Position numbers and translations under genes: made by a program. A DNA stretch of 64,000 nt from contig CM026387.1 in NCBI GenBank assembly GCA_014843695.1, forward strand, positions 75,218,243 through 75,282,242. The letters are read 5' to 3'. Below, one piece after another: positions 22,101 through 32,774 of the stretch (position 1 is the stretch's first letter; each line of letters begins with the position of its first letter). The DNA comes from Archivesica marissinica (lineage: Eukaryota > Mollusca > Bivalvia > Venerida > Vesicomyidae). Below the pieces are notes generated by a model. That model saw only the letters and a program-made list of their open reading frames with translations, was not told the origin of the DNA and searched no databases.

Positions 22101-25100
22101 ACTTTGGTTGTTTATTTCATGCGTACAGGTGAAGGTGGATTGGATAACTTCGGTTGTTTATTTCGTGCGTACCAGTGAAGGTGGATTGGATAACTTCGGT
22201 TGTTTATTTCATGCATACAGGTGAAGGTGGATTGGATAACTTTGGTTGTTTATTTCATGCATACAGGTGAAGGTGGATTGGATAACTTCGGTTGTTTATT
22301 TCATGCATACAGGTGAAGGTGGATTGGATAACTTTGGTTGTTTATTTAATGCGTACAGGTGAAGGTGCATTGGATAACTTTGGTTGTTTATTTCACGCGT
22401 ACAGGTGAATGTGGATTGGATAACTTTGGTTGTTTATTTCACGCGTACAGGTGTAGGTGCATTGGATAACTTTGGTTGTTTATTTCATGCGTACAGGTGA
22501 ATGTGGATTGGATAACTTTGGTTGTTTATTTCATGTGTACAGGTGAAGGTGCATTGGATAACTTTGGTTGTTTATTTCACGCATACAGGTGAAGGTGGAT
22601 TGGATAACTTTGGTTGTTTAAATTATTTCATGCGTACAGGTGAAGGTGGGTTGGATAACTTTGGTTGTTTATTTCATGCGTACAGGTGAAGGTGCATTGG
22701 ATAACTTTGGTTGTTTATTTCATGCGTACAGGTGAAGGTGGATTGGATAACTTTGGTTGTTTAAATTATTTCATGCATACAGGTGAAGGTGGGTTGGATA
22801 ACTTTGGTTGTTTATTTCATGGTACAGGTGAAGGTGGATTTGATAACTTTGGTTGTTTATTTCACGCGTACAGGTGTAGGTGCATTGGATAACTTTGGTT
22901 GTTTATTTCATGCGTACAGGTGAATGTGGATTGGATAACTTTGGTTGTTTATTTCATGTGTACAGGTGAAGGTGCATTGGATAACTTTGGTTGTTTATTT
23001 CACGCATACAGGTGAAGGTGGATTGGATAACTTTGGTTGTTTAAATTATTTCATGCGTACAGGTGAAGGTGGGTTGGATAACTTTGGTTGTTTATTTCAT
23101 GGTACAGGTGAAGGTGGATTTGATAACTTTGGTTGTTTATTTCATGCATACAGGTGAAGGTGGATGACAATGGGAAGATAATTGAGGCCAAGTTTAAGAC
23201 ATTTGGTTGCGGATCTGCTATAGCATCAAGTTCCCTGGCAACAGAATGGATTAAAGGCAAAAATGTAAGTTTATAGAAATGTTGTTGAGTTGTAGAGAAA
23301 TATCTTTTTGGACCGATTTACTCAAAATCGTAACCACTTTGTAAGCTAACCACTCGTTAGTTTATACAAATTTATTTTAGCTCGATTGCGGAACAAGTTC
23401 TTTCAACTTATATTAATCACTCTCGAGACCTCATTCCTGATGTAATCCATCGCCACGAGGGAGAGAGAAGAGGCAACGTGGAATTTAAATGCCTTGCCTA
23501 AGGGCACAATCGTAACGGCTCCAGCGGGGCTCGAACTCCGGACCTTTCGCACCTGAAGCGAACGCGCATCCACGAAAGGTCAGGAGTTCGAGCTCGTTGG
23601 GCTTGCTTACAAAATGTTATAAACTCTTCGGCATGAAACCAAGATCTAGAGATTTGGTTTAAACAGTACATATTGCAAAACATACATCACATATAGCATA
23701 CAACGACATACATAATACATAATGCAAACGATCAAGTAGGAACCTTAAGCTAGCTTTTATAACACTTCCCTTACAGAGAGAGATTTATGTTATGGAAGCT
23801 ATAATATATGTTACATACAAGTCATTAAATAGTTTTAGATATGTCGGAAAGTACATAAGACTATGCATTTTCTGAACAGTAATACTTTTTTAAGTCTCTA
23901 ATTTGCTGCAGCAACATAATATGTGCTACTTACCTGTCTATGGAGAAATATGGCACTAAATGGAACATCTCAAAATTGTCAATTGTCGCTAGTGATTAAT
24001 CTCCTATTCCGAAATCAGGATGAATTATTTTTTATTTAACAGATGGTTAGTTAGCTTACCCAGTGGTAAAAGATTTCAGCAGGTCGGTACTGGTATCCGA
24101 TCAAAATCTGGAGACAATAATTGTCAAGATGTTATGCTCGCACATCATTGCTCTATATTGTATCACACAGAGCCTCCGTCGTCTATTGGATACGATGTAC
24201 TCCTCGTAACAGAGGGGTTGGAGCCTCCGTCGTCTATTGGATACGATGTACTCCTCGTAGCCGAGAGGTTGGAGCCTCCGTCGTCTATTGGATACGATGT
24301 ACTCCTCGTAACCGAGGGGTTGGAGCCTCCGTCGTCTATTGGATACGATGTACTCCTCGTAACCGAGGGGTTGGAGCCTCCGTCGTCTATTGGATACGAT
24401 GTACTCCTCGTAACCGAGGGGTTGGAGCCTCCGTCGTCTATTGGATACGATGTACTCCTCGTAACCGAGGGGTTGGAGCATCCGTCGTCTATTGGATACG
24501 ATGTACTCCTCGTAACCGAGGGGTTGGATCGTCTATTGGATACGATGTACTCCTCGTAACCGAGGGGTTGGAGCATCCGTTGTCTATTGGATACAGTGTA
24601 CTCCTCATAACCGAGGGGTTGGAGCATCCGTTGTCTATTGGATACAGTGTACTCCTCATAACCGAGGGGTTGGAGCATCCGTTGTCTATTGGATACAGTG
24701 TACTCCTCATAACCGAGGGGTTGGAGCATCCGTCGTCTATTGGATACAGTGTACTCCTCATAACCGAGGGGTTGGAGCATCCGTCGTCTATTGGATACGG
24801 TATACTCCTTGTAACCGAGGGGTTGGAGCATCCGCCGTCTATTGGATACGGTATACTCCTTGTAACCGAGGGGTTGGAGCATCCGTCGTCTATTGGATAT
24901 GGTGTACTCCTTGTAACTGAGGTGTTGGAGCATCCGTCATCTATTGGATACGGTGTACACATTGTAACTGAGGGGTTGGAGCATCCATTGTCTATTGGAT
25001 ACGGTGCAACCCTAGTAACCAAGGGGTTGGAGCATCTGTTGTTTATTGGATACAGTGTATTCATTGTAACCAAGGGGTTGGAGCATCCGTTGTCTATTGG

Positions 25101-28100
25101 ATTTGGTGTACTCATTGTAACCCCTAGTAACTGAGGGGTTGGAGCATCCATTGTCTATTGGATATGGTGTACTCATTGTAACCGAGGGGGTTGGAGCATC
25201 CGTTGTCTATTGGATACGGTGTACTCATTGTAACCCCTAGTAACTGAGGGGTTGGAGCATCTGTTGTCTATTAGATACGGTGTACTACTCATAACCAAGG
25301 GGTGGGAGCATCCGTTGTCTATTGGATATGGTGTACTCATTGTAACCCCTAGTAACTGAGGGGTTGGAGCATCCATTGTCTATTGGATACGGTGTACACA
25401 TTGTAACCGAGGGGTTGGAACATCCGTTGTCTATTGGATACGGTGTACTCATTGTAACCCCTAGTAACTGAGGGGTTGGAGCATCCATTGTCTATTGGAT
25501 ACAGTGTACTCATTGTAACCAAGAGGTTGGAGCATCCGTTGTCTATTGGATACGGTGTACTCATTGTAACCGAGGGGTTGGAGCATCCGTCGTCTATTGG
25601 ATACGGTGTACACATTGTAACCGAGGGGTTGGAGCATCCGTTGTCTATTGGATACGGTGTACACATTGTAACCGAGGGGTTGGAGCATCCGTTGTCTATT
25701 GGATACGGTGTACACATTGTAACCGAGGGGTTGGAGCATCCGTTGTCTATTGGATACGGTGTACTCATTGTAACCGAGGGGTTGGAGCATCCGTCGTCTA
25801 TTGGATTTGGTGTACTCATTGTAACTGAAGGATTGGAGCATCCGTTGTCTATTGGATTTGGTGTACTCAGTGTAACCGAGGGGTTGGAGCATCTGTCGTC
25901 CATTGGATATGGTGTACACATTTTAACCGAGGGGTTGGAGCATCCGTTGTCTATTGGATACGATGTACACATTGTAACCCCTAGTAACTGAGGGGTTGGA
26001 GCATCCGTTGTCTATTGGATACGGTGTACACATTGTAACCGAGGGGTTGGAGCATCCGTTGTCTATTAGATACGGTGTACACATTGTAACTGAGGGGTTG
26101 GAGCATCCGTTGTCTATTGGATACGGTGTACACATTGTAACCCCTAGTAACCGAGGGGTTGGAGCATCCGTCGTCCATTGGATACGGTGTACACATTGTA
26201 ACCGAGGGGTTGGAGCATCCGTTGTCTATTAGGTACAGTGTACTCATTGTAACCGAGGGGTTGGAGCATCCGTTGTCTATTGGATACGATGTACACATTG
26301 TAACCCCTAGTAACTGAGGGGTTGGAGCATCTGTCGTCCATTGGATATGGTGTACACATTTTAACCGAGGGGTTGGAGCATCCGTTGTCTATTGGATACG
26401 ATGTACACATTGTAACCCCTAGTAACTGAGGGGTTGGAGCATCCGTTGTCTATTGGATACGGTGTACACATTGTAACCGAGGGGTTGGAGCATCCGTTGT
26501 CTATTAGATACGGTGTACACATTGTAACTGAGGGGTTGGAGCATCCGTTGTCTATTGGATACGGTGTACACATTGTAACCCCTAGTAACCGAGGGGTTGG
26601 AGCATCCGTCGTCCATTGGATACGGTGTACACATTGTAACCGAGGGGTTGGAACTTGGAGCATCCGTTGTCTATTAGGTACAGTGTACTCATTGTAACCG
26701 AGGGGTTGGAGCATCCGTTGTTTATTGGATACAGTGTACTCATTGTAACCGATGGTTGGAGCATCCGTTGTCTATTGGATACGGTGTACTCATTGTAACC
26801 CCTAGTAACTGAGGGGTTGGAGCATCCGTTGTCTATTGGATACAGTGTACTCATTGTAACCCCTAGTAACTGAGGGGTTGGAGCATCCGTTGTCTATTGG
26901 ATACGGTGTGCTCATTATAACCCCTAGTAACTGAGGGGTTGGAGCATCCGTCGTCTATTGGATACGGTGTACTCATTGTAACCCCTAGTAACTGAGGGGT
27001 TGGAGCATCCGTTGTCTATTGGATACGGTGTACTCATTGTAACCGATGGGTTGAGCATGGCTGCTTAATACAGTTTAAATGTATACCAAAGTAATATATT
27101 GGGAATTGGAAAACTGGCCGCTTAATGCATGTCGACTGCTAAGTAAAGGTGACCACTAACACAGGTTTGATTGTACATCACTGAGAATGTATTGTGAGTT
27201 TGTTGTACTTGTCATGATGTCTTTAAACATGTAAATCATCTACATTGCTAGGTCACTGAAGCCTCCGAAATAAAGAACACGGATATTGCCAAGGAACTGG
27301 CCCTTCCGCCTGTCAAGTTACACTGTTCTAGTAAGTATAGACTACATACACTATGTCACATGAACCATTTGCATGGACCATGTGCGGGTCAATTATTTTG
27401 AGATGTAATTAATTACATTACAATAACATCGGGAAACCCTTTAATTACATTACCATAACATCGGGAAACCTTTAATTACATTACAATAACATCGGGAAAC
27501 CTTTAATTACATTACAATAACATCGGGAAACCTTTAATTACATTACAATAACATCGGGAAACCTTTAATTACATTACAATAACATCGGGAAACCTTTAAT
27601 TACATTACAATAACATCAGGAAACCTTTAATTACATTACAATAACATTGGGAAACCTTTAATTACATTACAATAACATCGGGAAACCTTTAATTACATTA
27701 CAATAACATCGGGAAACCTTTAATTACATTACAATAGCATCGGGGAAACCTTTAATTACATTACAATAACATCGGGGGAACCTTTAATTACATTACAATA
27801 ACATCGGGAAACCTTTAATTACATTACAATAACATCGGGAAACCTTTAATTACATTACAATAACATCGGGAAACCTTTAATTACATTACAATAACATCGG
27901 GAAACCTTTAATTACATTACAACTACTTTCCAATTGCATAAAAATGTGGTGTAAGATCCTTTTTAATCACATTACCACAATAACAACAACCATATAATCA
28001 GGGAAAAACTTTTCTGTATATGAATGCAAATAAAGTGTCATGAATCTTCCTGAATGTCATCATGTGTAAGTGAATATTTGTAAAACTTTCTCATCTCACC

Positions 28101-29139
28101 TGAACTGTGCTTAGGTGAATTATTAGTATAGCTGTGATGCTGTGTCTGCCATCTGTCTGTCTGTCTGTCCACAATTGCTTCAAATCACATTTTCTCGGAA
28201 ACGGTGTGGTCAATATTGATTAACCCTTTGAACGTTGAGTAAATAAAATCACATTTGCAAACAACATAGATCCAGATCAGCTGCGACGTAATGCTGTGTC
28301 TGATCAGGAGCTATGTTGTTTGCTATTCAGCCAAATGTTTTAGCTCTACTATCAGAATAGCAAACTGCATAGAGCCTGATCAGACGGGACATTCTGTGCC
28401 TGAACGTTCTGTACCTGCACGTTCTGCCCGTCTGATCGGGCTCTATGCTGTGATTTTATCTAGCGTGCTTGGTGCGGGTGATTAGGCCGTAGCCAGAATT
28501 ATTCTGATCCATATGGACGTATGATATACATATACATGTATCTTGAACATCTATTTCGACTTATCCTGAAATGCTTACGTCAATTTTAATAAAACCTTTT
28601 CTGAAGTTGAATCTAGTACATATATAGATTAAAATAATAAACAGAATGAATCACTTTTATCAATTGTTGGTCAATATTTGCGAAACTGTAAATGTCCCTT
28701 AGTTTGCCATCAACAATGTTGTGTGTAGTAGCCCTCGGTGAATTATATTCATTTTAGCTCGATTGCGAAACAAGTTCTTACAACTTATATTAATCACTCT
28801 CGAGACCTCATTCATGATGGAATCCATTGCCATGAGGGAGAGAGAAGAAGTAATGTGGAATTCAAATGCCTTGCCTAAGGGCACAATCGTAACTTCTCCA
28901 ATGGGGCTCAAACTCCGGACCTTTCGCACCTGCGCATCCACTGCGCTATCACGTGAGAGTATGTGTTAGCCCATGTGACGAATAATTTCTGTAAACTATT
29001 GTTTCTAATATGAATGGTTGCATCCAGTTTCACCAACTTATTCTTGAATCCATGCTTGTATATTTCAGTGTTGGCGGAAGATGCTATCAAGGCAGCGTTG
29101 AATGACTGGAAAGTTAAAAATGCTAAACCGACGACCTAG
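19077..29139 (+). CDS. ISCU: ISCU, mitochondrial iron-sulfur cluster assembly scaffold
   Basis: Five exons (19077-19160, 21142-21255, 23154-23264, 27252-27330, 29069-29139) join in frame to 459 nt, 152 residues plus stop. By family knowledge it is the scaffold on which NFS1-ISD11 and frataxin build [2Fe-2S] clusters in the mitochondrial matrix. Visible: a basic amphipathic presequence ending ALYHKN, ENPRNVGSLDK, the ligand cysteines in GAPACGD (Cys59), FGCGSA (Cys85) and LPPVKLHCSM (Cys128), and the LPPVK chaperone (HSCB/mortalin) recognition motif at 121-125. Human ISCU is 167 residues. All junctions are GT/AG. Introns 1-4 each contain a large minisatellite; those in introns 2 and probably 1 are built from the following exon's acceptor. 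Confidence 0.98.
19690..21112 (+). repeat. 37-bp minisatellite in ISCU intron 1, probably derived from exon 2 acceptor
   Basis: About 38 copies of a 37-bp unit (GGTAATTGTCATAGACCC then tactggttgcagttgtgta). Each junction reads tagGTAATTGTCAT...ACCCT, resembling the exon 2 edge cagGTGATTGATCAT...ACCCT. The most left-hand copy (about 19694) reads ttttagGTAATTGATC then tgaaa, still closer to the exon. The array is certain; its exon origin is probable. Confidence 0.9.
21142..21255 (+). CDS. ISCU: ISCU exon 2
   Basis: 114 nt, phase 0. Acceptor attttcag, donor GTTGGT. Encodes VIDHYENPRNVGSLDK through GTGLVGAPACGDVMKLQ, including the first cluster-ligand Cys59 and Asp61. Confidence 0.97.
21385..21525 (-). 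mobile_element. tRNA-derived SINE (family E)
   Basis: Minus-oriented: head ctccgtggcatagtggttaa, B box aggttcgaatctcg, body with ctgatatggccggttgg. A plus-strand relative is at 51560-51700. ISCU intron 2. Confidence 0.7.
21594..23157 (+). repeat. 46-bp minisatellite made of ISCU exon 3 splice acceptor plus exon start
   Basis: About 34 copies of a 46-bp unit. Each holds the pyrimidine-rich ggttgtttatttcatgc, the acceptor ATACAG and then GTGAAGGTGGAT, identical to the first 12 nt of exon 3; the next bases (TGGATAAC) differ from the exon (GACAATGG). The true exon 3 follows as the last copy. A 422-bp block is duplicated (about 22437-22640 and 22859-23060). Confidence 0.95.
23154..23264 (+). CDS. 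ISCU: ISCU exon 3
   Basis: 111 nt, phase 0. Encodes VKVDDNGKIIEAKFKTFG, CGSAIASSSLATEWIKGKN with ligand Cys85. Acceptor ATACAG is the last of about 34 near-identical tandem acceptors; donor GTAAGT. Confidence 0.96.
23345..23775 (-). mobile_element. tRNA-derived SINE (family A) with adjacent 119-bp-type element
   Basis: 23345-23575 is a minus-oriented family A SINE (tail gctcgattgcgg, tattaatcactctcgag; head gaagcgaacgcgcatcca). 23645-23775 is a minus-oriented relative of the element nested at 11471-11589 (tttggtttaaacagta, acgacatacataata). ISCU intron 3. Confidence 0.75.
24163..27057 (+). repeat. 51-bp minisatellite in ISCU intron 3
   Basis: About 55 copies of a 51-bp unit (GAGCATCCGTTGTCTATT then ggatacggtgtacacattgtaaccgaggggttg). 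Many units carry an 11-bp insertion giving AACCCCTAGTAACTGAGGGG, a hairpin with a 5-6 bp stem. A 438-bp block is duplicated (25973-26200 and 26411-26640). Spurious ORFs run through all frames. Confidence 0.95.
27055..27178 (+). mobile_element. Partial MITE copy
   Basis: Shares ggctgcttaatacag, atattgggaattgg, gctgcttaa-like and cacaggtttgattgtac segments with the elements at 11113-11650 and 39648-39829. It lies between the intron 3 array and exon 4. Confidence 0.6.
27252..27330 (+). CDS. ISCU: ISCU exon 4
   Basis: 79 nt; acceptor attgctag, donor GTAAGT. Encodes VTEASEIKNTDIAKELA, LPPVKLHCS with the LPPVK chaperone motif and Cys128. It leaves one base (A) completing ATG with exon 5. Confidence 0.97.
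27405..27922 (+). repeat. 31-bp minisatellite in ISCU intron 4
   Basis: About 17 copies of a 31-bp unit (aacatcgggaaaccttta then attacattacaat). Very uniform. No exon edge recognised. Confidence 0.95.
27923..28750. other. ISCU intron 4, mostly unique
   Basis: About 28217-28490 holds an imperfect inverted repeat around the conserved phrases ctgatcag and cagacggg, with taaccctttgaac at one end; it resembles the TTAA-ended MITEs elsewhere but lacks a clear right end. The rest shows no feature. Confidence 0.4.
28752..28957 (-). mobile_element. tRNA-derived SINE (family A), head truncated
   Basis: Minus-oriented copy with tail ttttagctcgattgcg and tattaatcactctcgag and body ggcacaatcgtaac; the tRNA-like head has internal deletions. 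ISCU intron 4. Confidence 0.8.
29069..29139 (+). CDS. ISCU: ISCU exon 5, C-terminus
   Basis: Acceptor atatttcag; encodes (M)LAEDAIKAALNDWKVKNAKP then TT and TAG at 29137-29139. Matches human MLAEDAIKAALADYKLK. A candidate poly(A) signal aataaag near 30541 would give a 1.4-kb 3' UTR that includes a MITE and a small array. Confidence 0.97.
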
Positions 29140-29634
29140 AATGGAGCTTTCACTTTCAATACAAACTTGATTGTGATATCGTTATATCTTTGTGCAAACA
29201 GTACTTGACTGAAAAGTTGGTACAATGTGCATTGCTTCATTGGATAAGTCCAGGACATCCATCCGGGTAATCCCTGGGTAGTTTAGGATTGGAACTACCT
29301 ACCTAAATAATGCACATGTTTTTATCATGGAAGTTTGGGTTGCATTTATATCAAATTTTTATCTTGTTGAAATGAGAGATGTGAGCCAACATTATTTAGT
29401 CATGTGTTATTTAACTGTTGATGTACGGTAGCAACCATCAATAACAATCGGCAACTGCTCATCTGATTTCAATATATGTTTATACACTTTATACAATTGA
29501 TGTTTGGATCAGGTTGATTTGTCAAAAAATCATAGCAACCCAGGTTAGGGCTTATATTTCCCTATATTTCAATTGTGGGCAACTTCAGTCTTCTTCCCTA
29601 GGAACAACTAAAAAGATACATTGTATTTCGTTAA

Positions 29635-29972
29635 CCCTTCCCTCATAGAAGCACCTCGGCGCTATTATCAATACAACATACATTGATGATGTAGTAGCCA
29701 AACCAATGTTCATAATAAAGGCCAGAATCTCATGTAGTCCCATTAATATATATGGAGGTGGGATAGATATGGTGACTACTTATCCACTGCATGATAGCTA
29801 AATGGCTGTTGTTTGTATGGAGATATAATAGTATATTAACCTAAATCTCTATGAAGTCCCTGTAATATCTATGGACATGGGGTAGATATGGCGACTACTT
29901 ATCCACTGCATGATACAATGTAGCTAAATGGCTGTCGTTTCTATTTACCTAAATCTCTTATGAAGGAAAGGG
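29635..29972. mobile_element. piggyBac-like MITE (TTAA target)
   Basis: Flanked by TTAA at 29631-29634 and 29973-29976, with inverted ends CCCTTCCCTCATAGAAG and cttatgaaggaaaggg. No ORF. TTAA duplication plus C-rich inverted ends is the piggyBac signature. A half copy is at about 50000-50097. Confidence 0.7.
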
Positions 29973-30231
29973 TTAAAATTAGGATAAGACTATTATGTGT
30001 TTGTTTCTTTGCCTGCAATAGGAGAGAGGACCTGTATTTAGAGTTTATTTAGAGTTATTTTTAGTTCCCAGATAGGCAGACGTCAGTACTATAATGAATC
30101 ATGCAAACAATTCTGTTACGCGATGGACATTTGCATCAGATTTGATGTGAGCTTCCAATTTGTATTCATATTGATCAATGTGATATATAAATTTGTCTCA
30201 GTGCTTTAAGATTTCGATAAATCCTCAATGT

Positions 30232-30425
30232 AACAGGATCATACAGGGGCCTGAAATGTGACCTTATCATACAGGGGCCTGAAATGTGACCGTATCATAC
30301 AGGGGCCTGTGTTGTGACCTTATCACACAGGGGCCTGAAATGTGACCTTATCATACAGGGGCCTGAAATGTGACCTTATCATACATGGGCCTGAAATATG
30401 ACCGTATCATACAGGGGCCTGTATT
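30232..30425 (+). repeat. 28-bp minisatellite downstream of ISCU
   Basis: Seven copies of a 28-bp unit (catacaggggcctgaaat then gtgaccttat), probably in the ISCU 3' UTR or just beyond. Confidence 0.9.
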
Positions 30426-30579
30426 GTGATGTTTGTAAATGCAAATGTACAATCAACAATAATACCTGAGAGAGGTTTATCAGTATTATTTATGGCAAGA
30501 ACTAGCATGCTATGTAAATACTCCATTTGATACAGTGTTAATAAAGCTATTCAGTACAATAAGAAACCTCGCTGGCTTT

Positions 30580-30935
30580 TTTATGATCTCCCTTGACAAG
30601 ATAAAGTCCGATTTATAGCGAAATGTATAGCTGTCCTTTCTGTTAGAATCCTTTGTTTCTACTGTTGTTCCCTAACATGATGTTGCGTTATGATATGATT
30701 TTATCCAATCATGTTAGTTAATTGATAAAACAAATTTACAGATTTACCCATTGGATATACTGTAGGATATCTGTCGTGATATAGTAATATAATAATTATA
30801 TTATGAGAATGTGCATGAAAATTGATAGCATGTTGTGCAAAGGAAACAACGATAAAAACAGAGGAAACCACTTAATAAGACCTACTTACTCTTAGGGAGT
30901 ATTCAGGGGCAGTAACTGACCGATTTCTCATTGTG
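30580..30935 (+). repeat. Dispersed repeat, second copy of 1-335
   Basis: Same orientation as the copy at the left edge with many small differences. It starts after aagaaacctcgctggc and ends near gtaactgaccgatt. Confidence 0.7.
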
Positions 30936-31224
30936 TGTGTTTGTATTGTTTACCCCCGAAAGTAAATAATAAAACACTGCTTCCTTTGTCTGTGAATTTT
31001 AAACCATAGCATTATACATGTCATATGTCCTTTGTATGCTGGAATGTGGATTCGAAACAAGTGTGGTTATGATTTTGAAGCAAAGTTCTACAATTTATAT
31101 GAATCTGTCTCGCTGGCCCAGGAGTTTTTGCAAATGTTGTCCTTTCCTGTTTGAGGAAGCCAGTGTGCCCGTAGAAAACCATCCGATGTAAAATGTCCAT
31201 TGTTGACATGTCATTGTCGTTTCG

Positions 31225-32325
31225 TACCCATAAAGAGTCTACATTATCAAATCTCCTTTGTATTCTGGAATGTGATTCAAACCCATACAGCTTACATTAT
31301 CAAATCTCCCTTGTATTCTGGAATGTGATTCAAACCCATACAGCTTAGTTTATACAAATTTATTTTAGCTCGATTGCGAAACAAGTTCTTTCAAACTTAT
31401 ATTAATCACTCTCGAGACCTCATTCCAGATGGAATCCATCGCCATGAAGGAGAGAAGAGGCAATGTGGAATTTAAATGGCTTGCCTAATGGCACAATCGT
31501 AACGGCTCCAGCGGGGCTCGAACTCCGGACCTGAAGCGAACGCGCATCCACTGCGCTATCGCGACTTCCATACAGCTTACATTATCAATTCTCCCTTCTA
31601 TTCTGGAATGTGATTCAAACCCATACAGCTTACATTATCAATTCTCCCTTGTATTCTGGAATGTGGATTCAAGCCAATAGAGCTTACATTATCAATTCTC
31701 CCTTGTATTCTGGAATGTGGATTCAAACCCATACAGCTTACATTATCAATTCTCCCTTCTATTCTGGAATGTGGATTCAAACCCATAGAGCTTACATTAT
31801 CAAATCTCCCTTGTATGCTGGAATGTGGATTCAAGCCCATAGAGCTTACATTATCAAATCTCCCTTCTATTCTGGAATGTGGATTCAAACCCATAGAGCT
31901 TACATTATCAATTCTCCCTTCTATTCTGGAATGTGGATTCAAACCCATACAGCTTACATTATCAAATCTCCCTTGTATGCTGGAATGTGGATTCAAGCCC
32001 ATAGAGCTTACATTATCAAATCTCCCTTGTATTCTGGAATGTGGATTCAAGCCCATAGAGCTTACACTATCAAATCTCCCTTGTATTCTGGAATGTGGAT
32101 TCAAACCCATAGAGATTGCATTATCAAATCTCCCTTGTATGCTGGAATGTGGATTCAAGCCCATAGAGCTTACATTATCAAATCTCCCTTGTATGCTGGA
32201 ATGTGGATTCAAGCCCATAGAGCTTACATTATCAAATCTCCCTTGTATGCTGGAATGTGGATTCAAACCCATAGAGATTGCATTATCAAATCTCCCTTGT
32301 ATGCTGGAATGTGGATTCAAATCCA
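31225..32325 (+). repeat. 54-bp minisatellite, intergenic, with SINE insertion
   Basis: About 16 copies of a 53-54 bp unit (ggaatgtggattcaaacc then catagagcttacattatcaaatctcccttgtattct). Units begin to be recognisable at about 31021. A family A SINE interrupts it at 31345-31572. Confidence 0.93.
31345..31572 (-). mobile_element. tRNA-derived SINE (family A) inserted into the array
   Basis: Minus-oriented; the array sequence ccatacagctta occurs at both edges, consistent with a target duplication of about 11 bp. Head cactgcgctatcgcgactt, tail gctcgattgcgaaacaag. Confidence 0.82.
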
Positions 32326-32496
32326 GTGTGTACAATACAAATGTCTGGCAATCAAGAAATAATACTTCCCCTGATGATTGAAGCTAGAAATAGTTTCTTT
32401 CAGAAACACAAAAGTTTCCCTCAGCCATTGGAAATGTGTGCTGGTGTTGTTTAACCATTTCCCATATAGAAACAATGGACAATTTGGTTTGTTATA

Positions 32497-32688
32497 CAGT
32501 CTACACCCGCTATGTCGAATTCCGCCGGACTGAACAAAATACTTTGACATAACCGAAGTTTGGCTTAACGAAATTCGATATAAACGGAGCCAGTTATATC
32601 TACAATGAGAGTCTGAAACAGGACTGATCCGACTACCGACATAATCGGAAAATTCGACATAACCGACTGACATAGCGGATGTAGACTG
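32497..32688. mobile_element. pogo-like MITE (TA target)
   Basis: 192 bp bounded by TA. Inverted ends CAGTCTACACCCGCTATG and catagcggatgtagactg differ at one position in about 20. Inner sequence carries further gacataaccga/tcgataTaaac symmetry. No ORF. CAGT ends plus TA duplication fit the Tc1/mariner-pogo group. Confidence 0.8.
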
Positions 32689-32774
32689 TATGTATCCTTG
32701 GCAATGATCTCTTTCAATGGTTTTAAGTCGGGTGTGTGATTTAGGGACTATATTCTTTCTTGTTATCATCCGAC

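Noticed and set aside
24020..26854. Many overlapping ORFs in ISCU intron 3
   Set aside because: All are frames of the 51-bp minisatellite; exons 3 and 4 of ISCU flank it with matching phase and leave no room for coding sequence.
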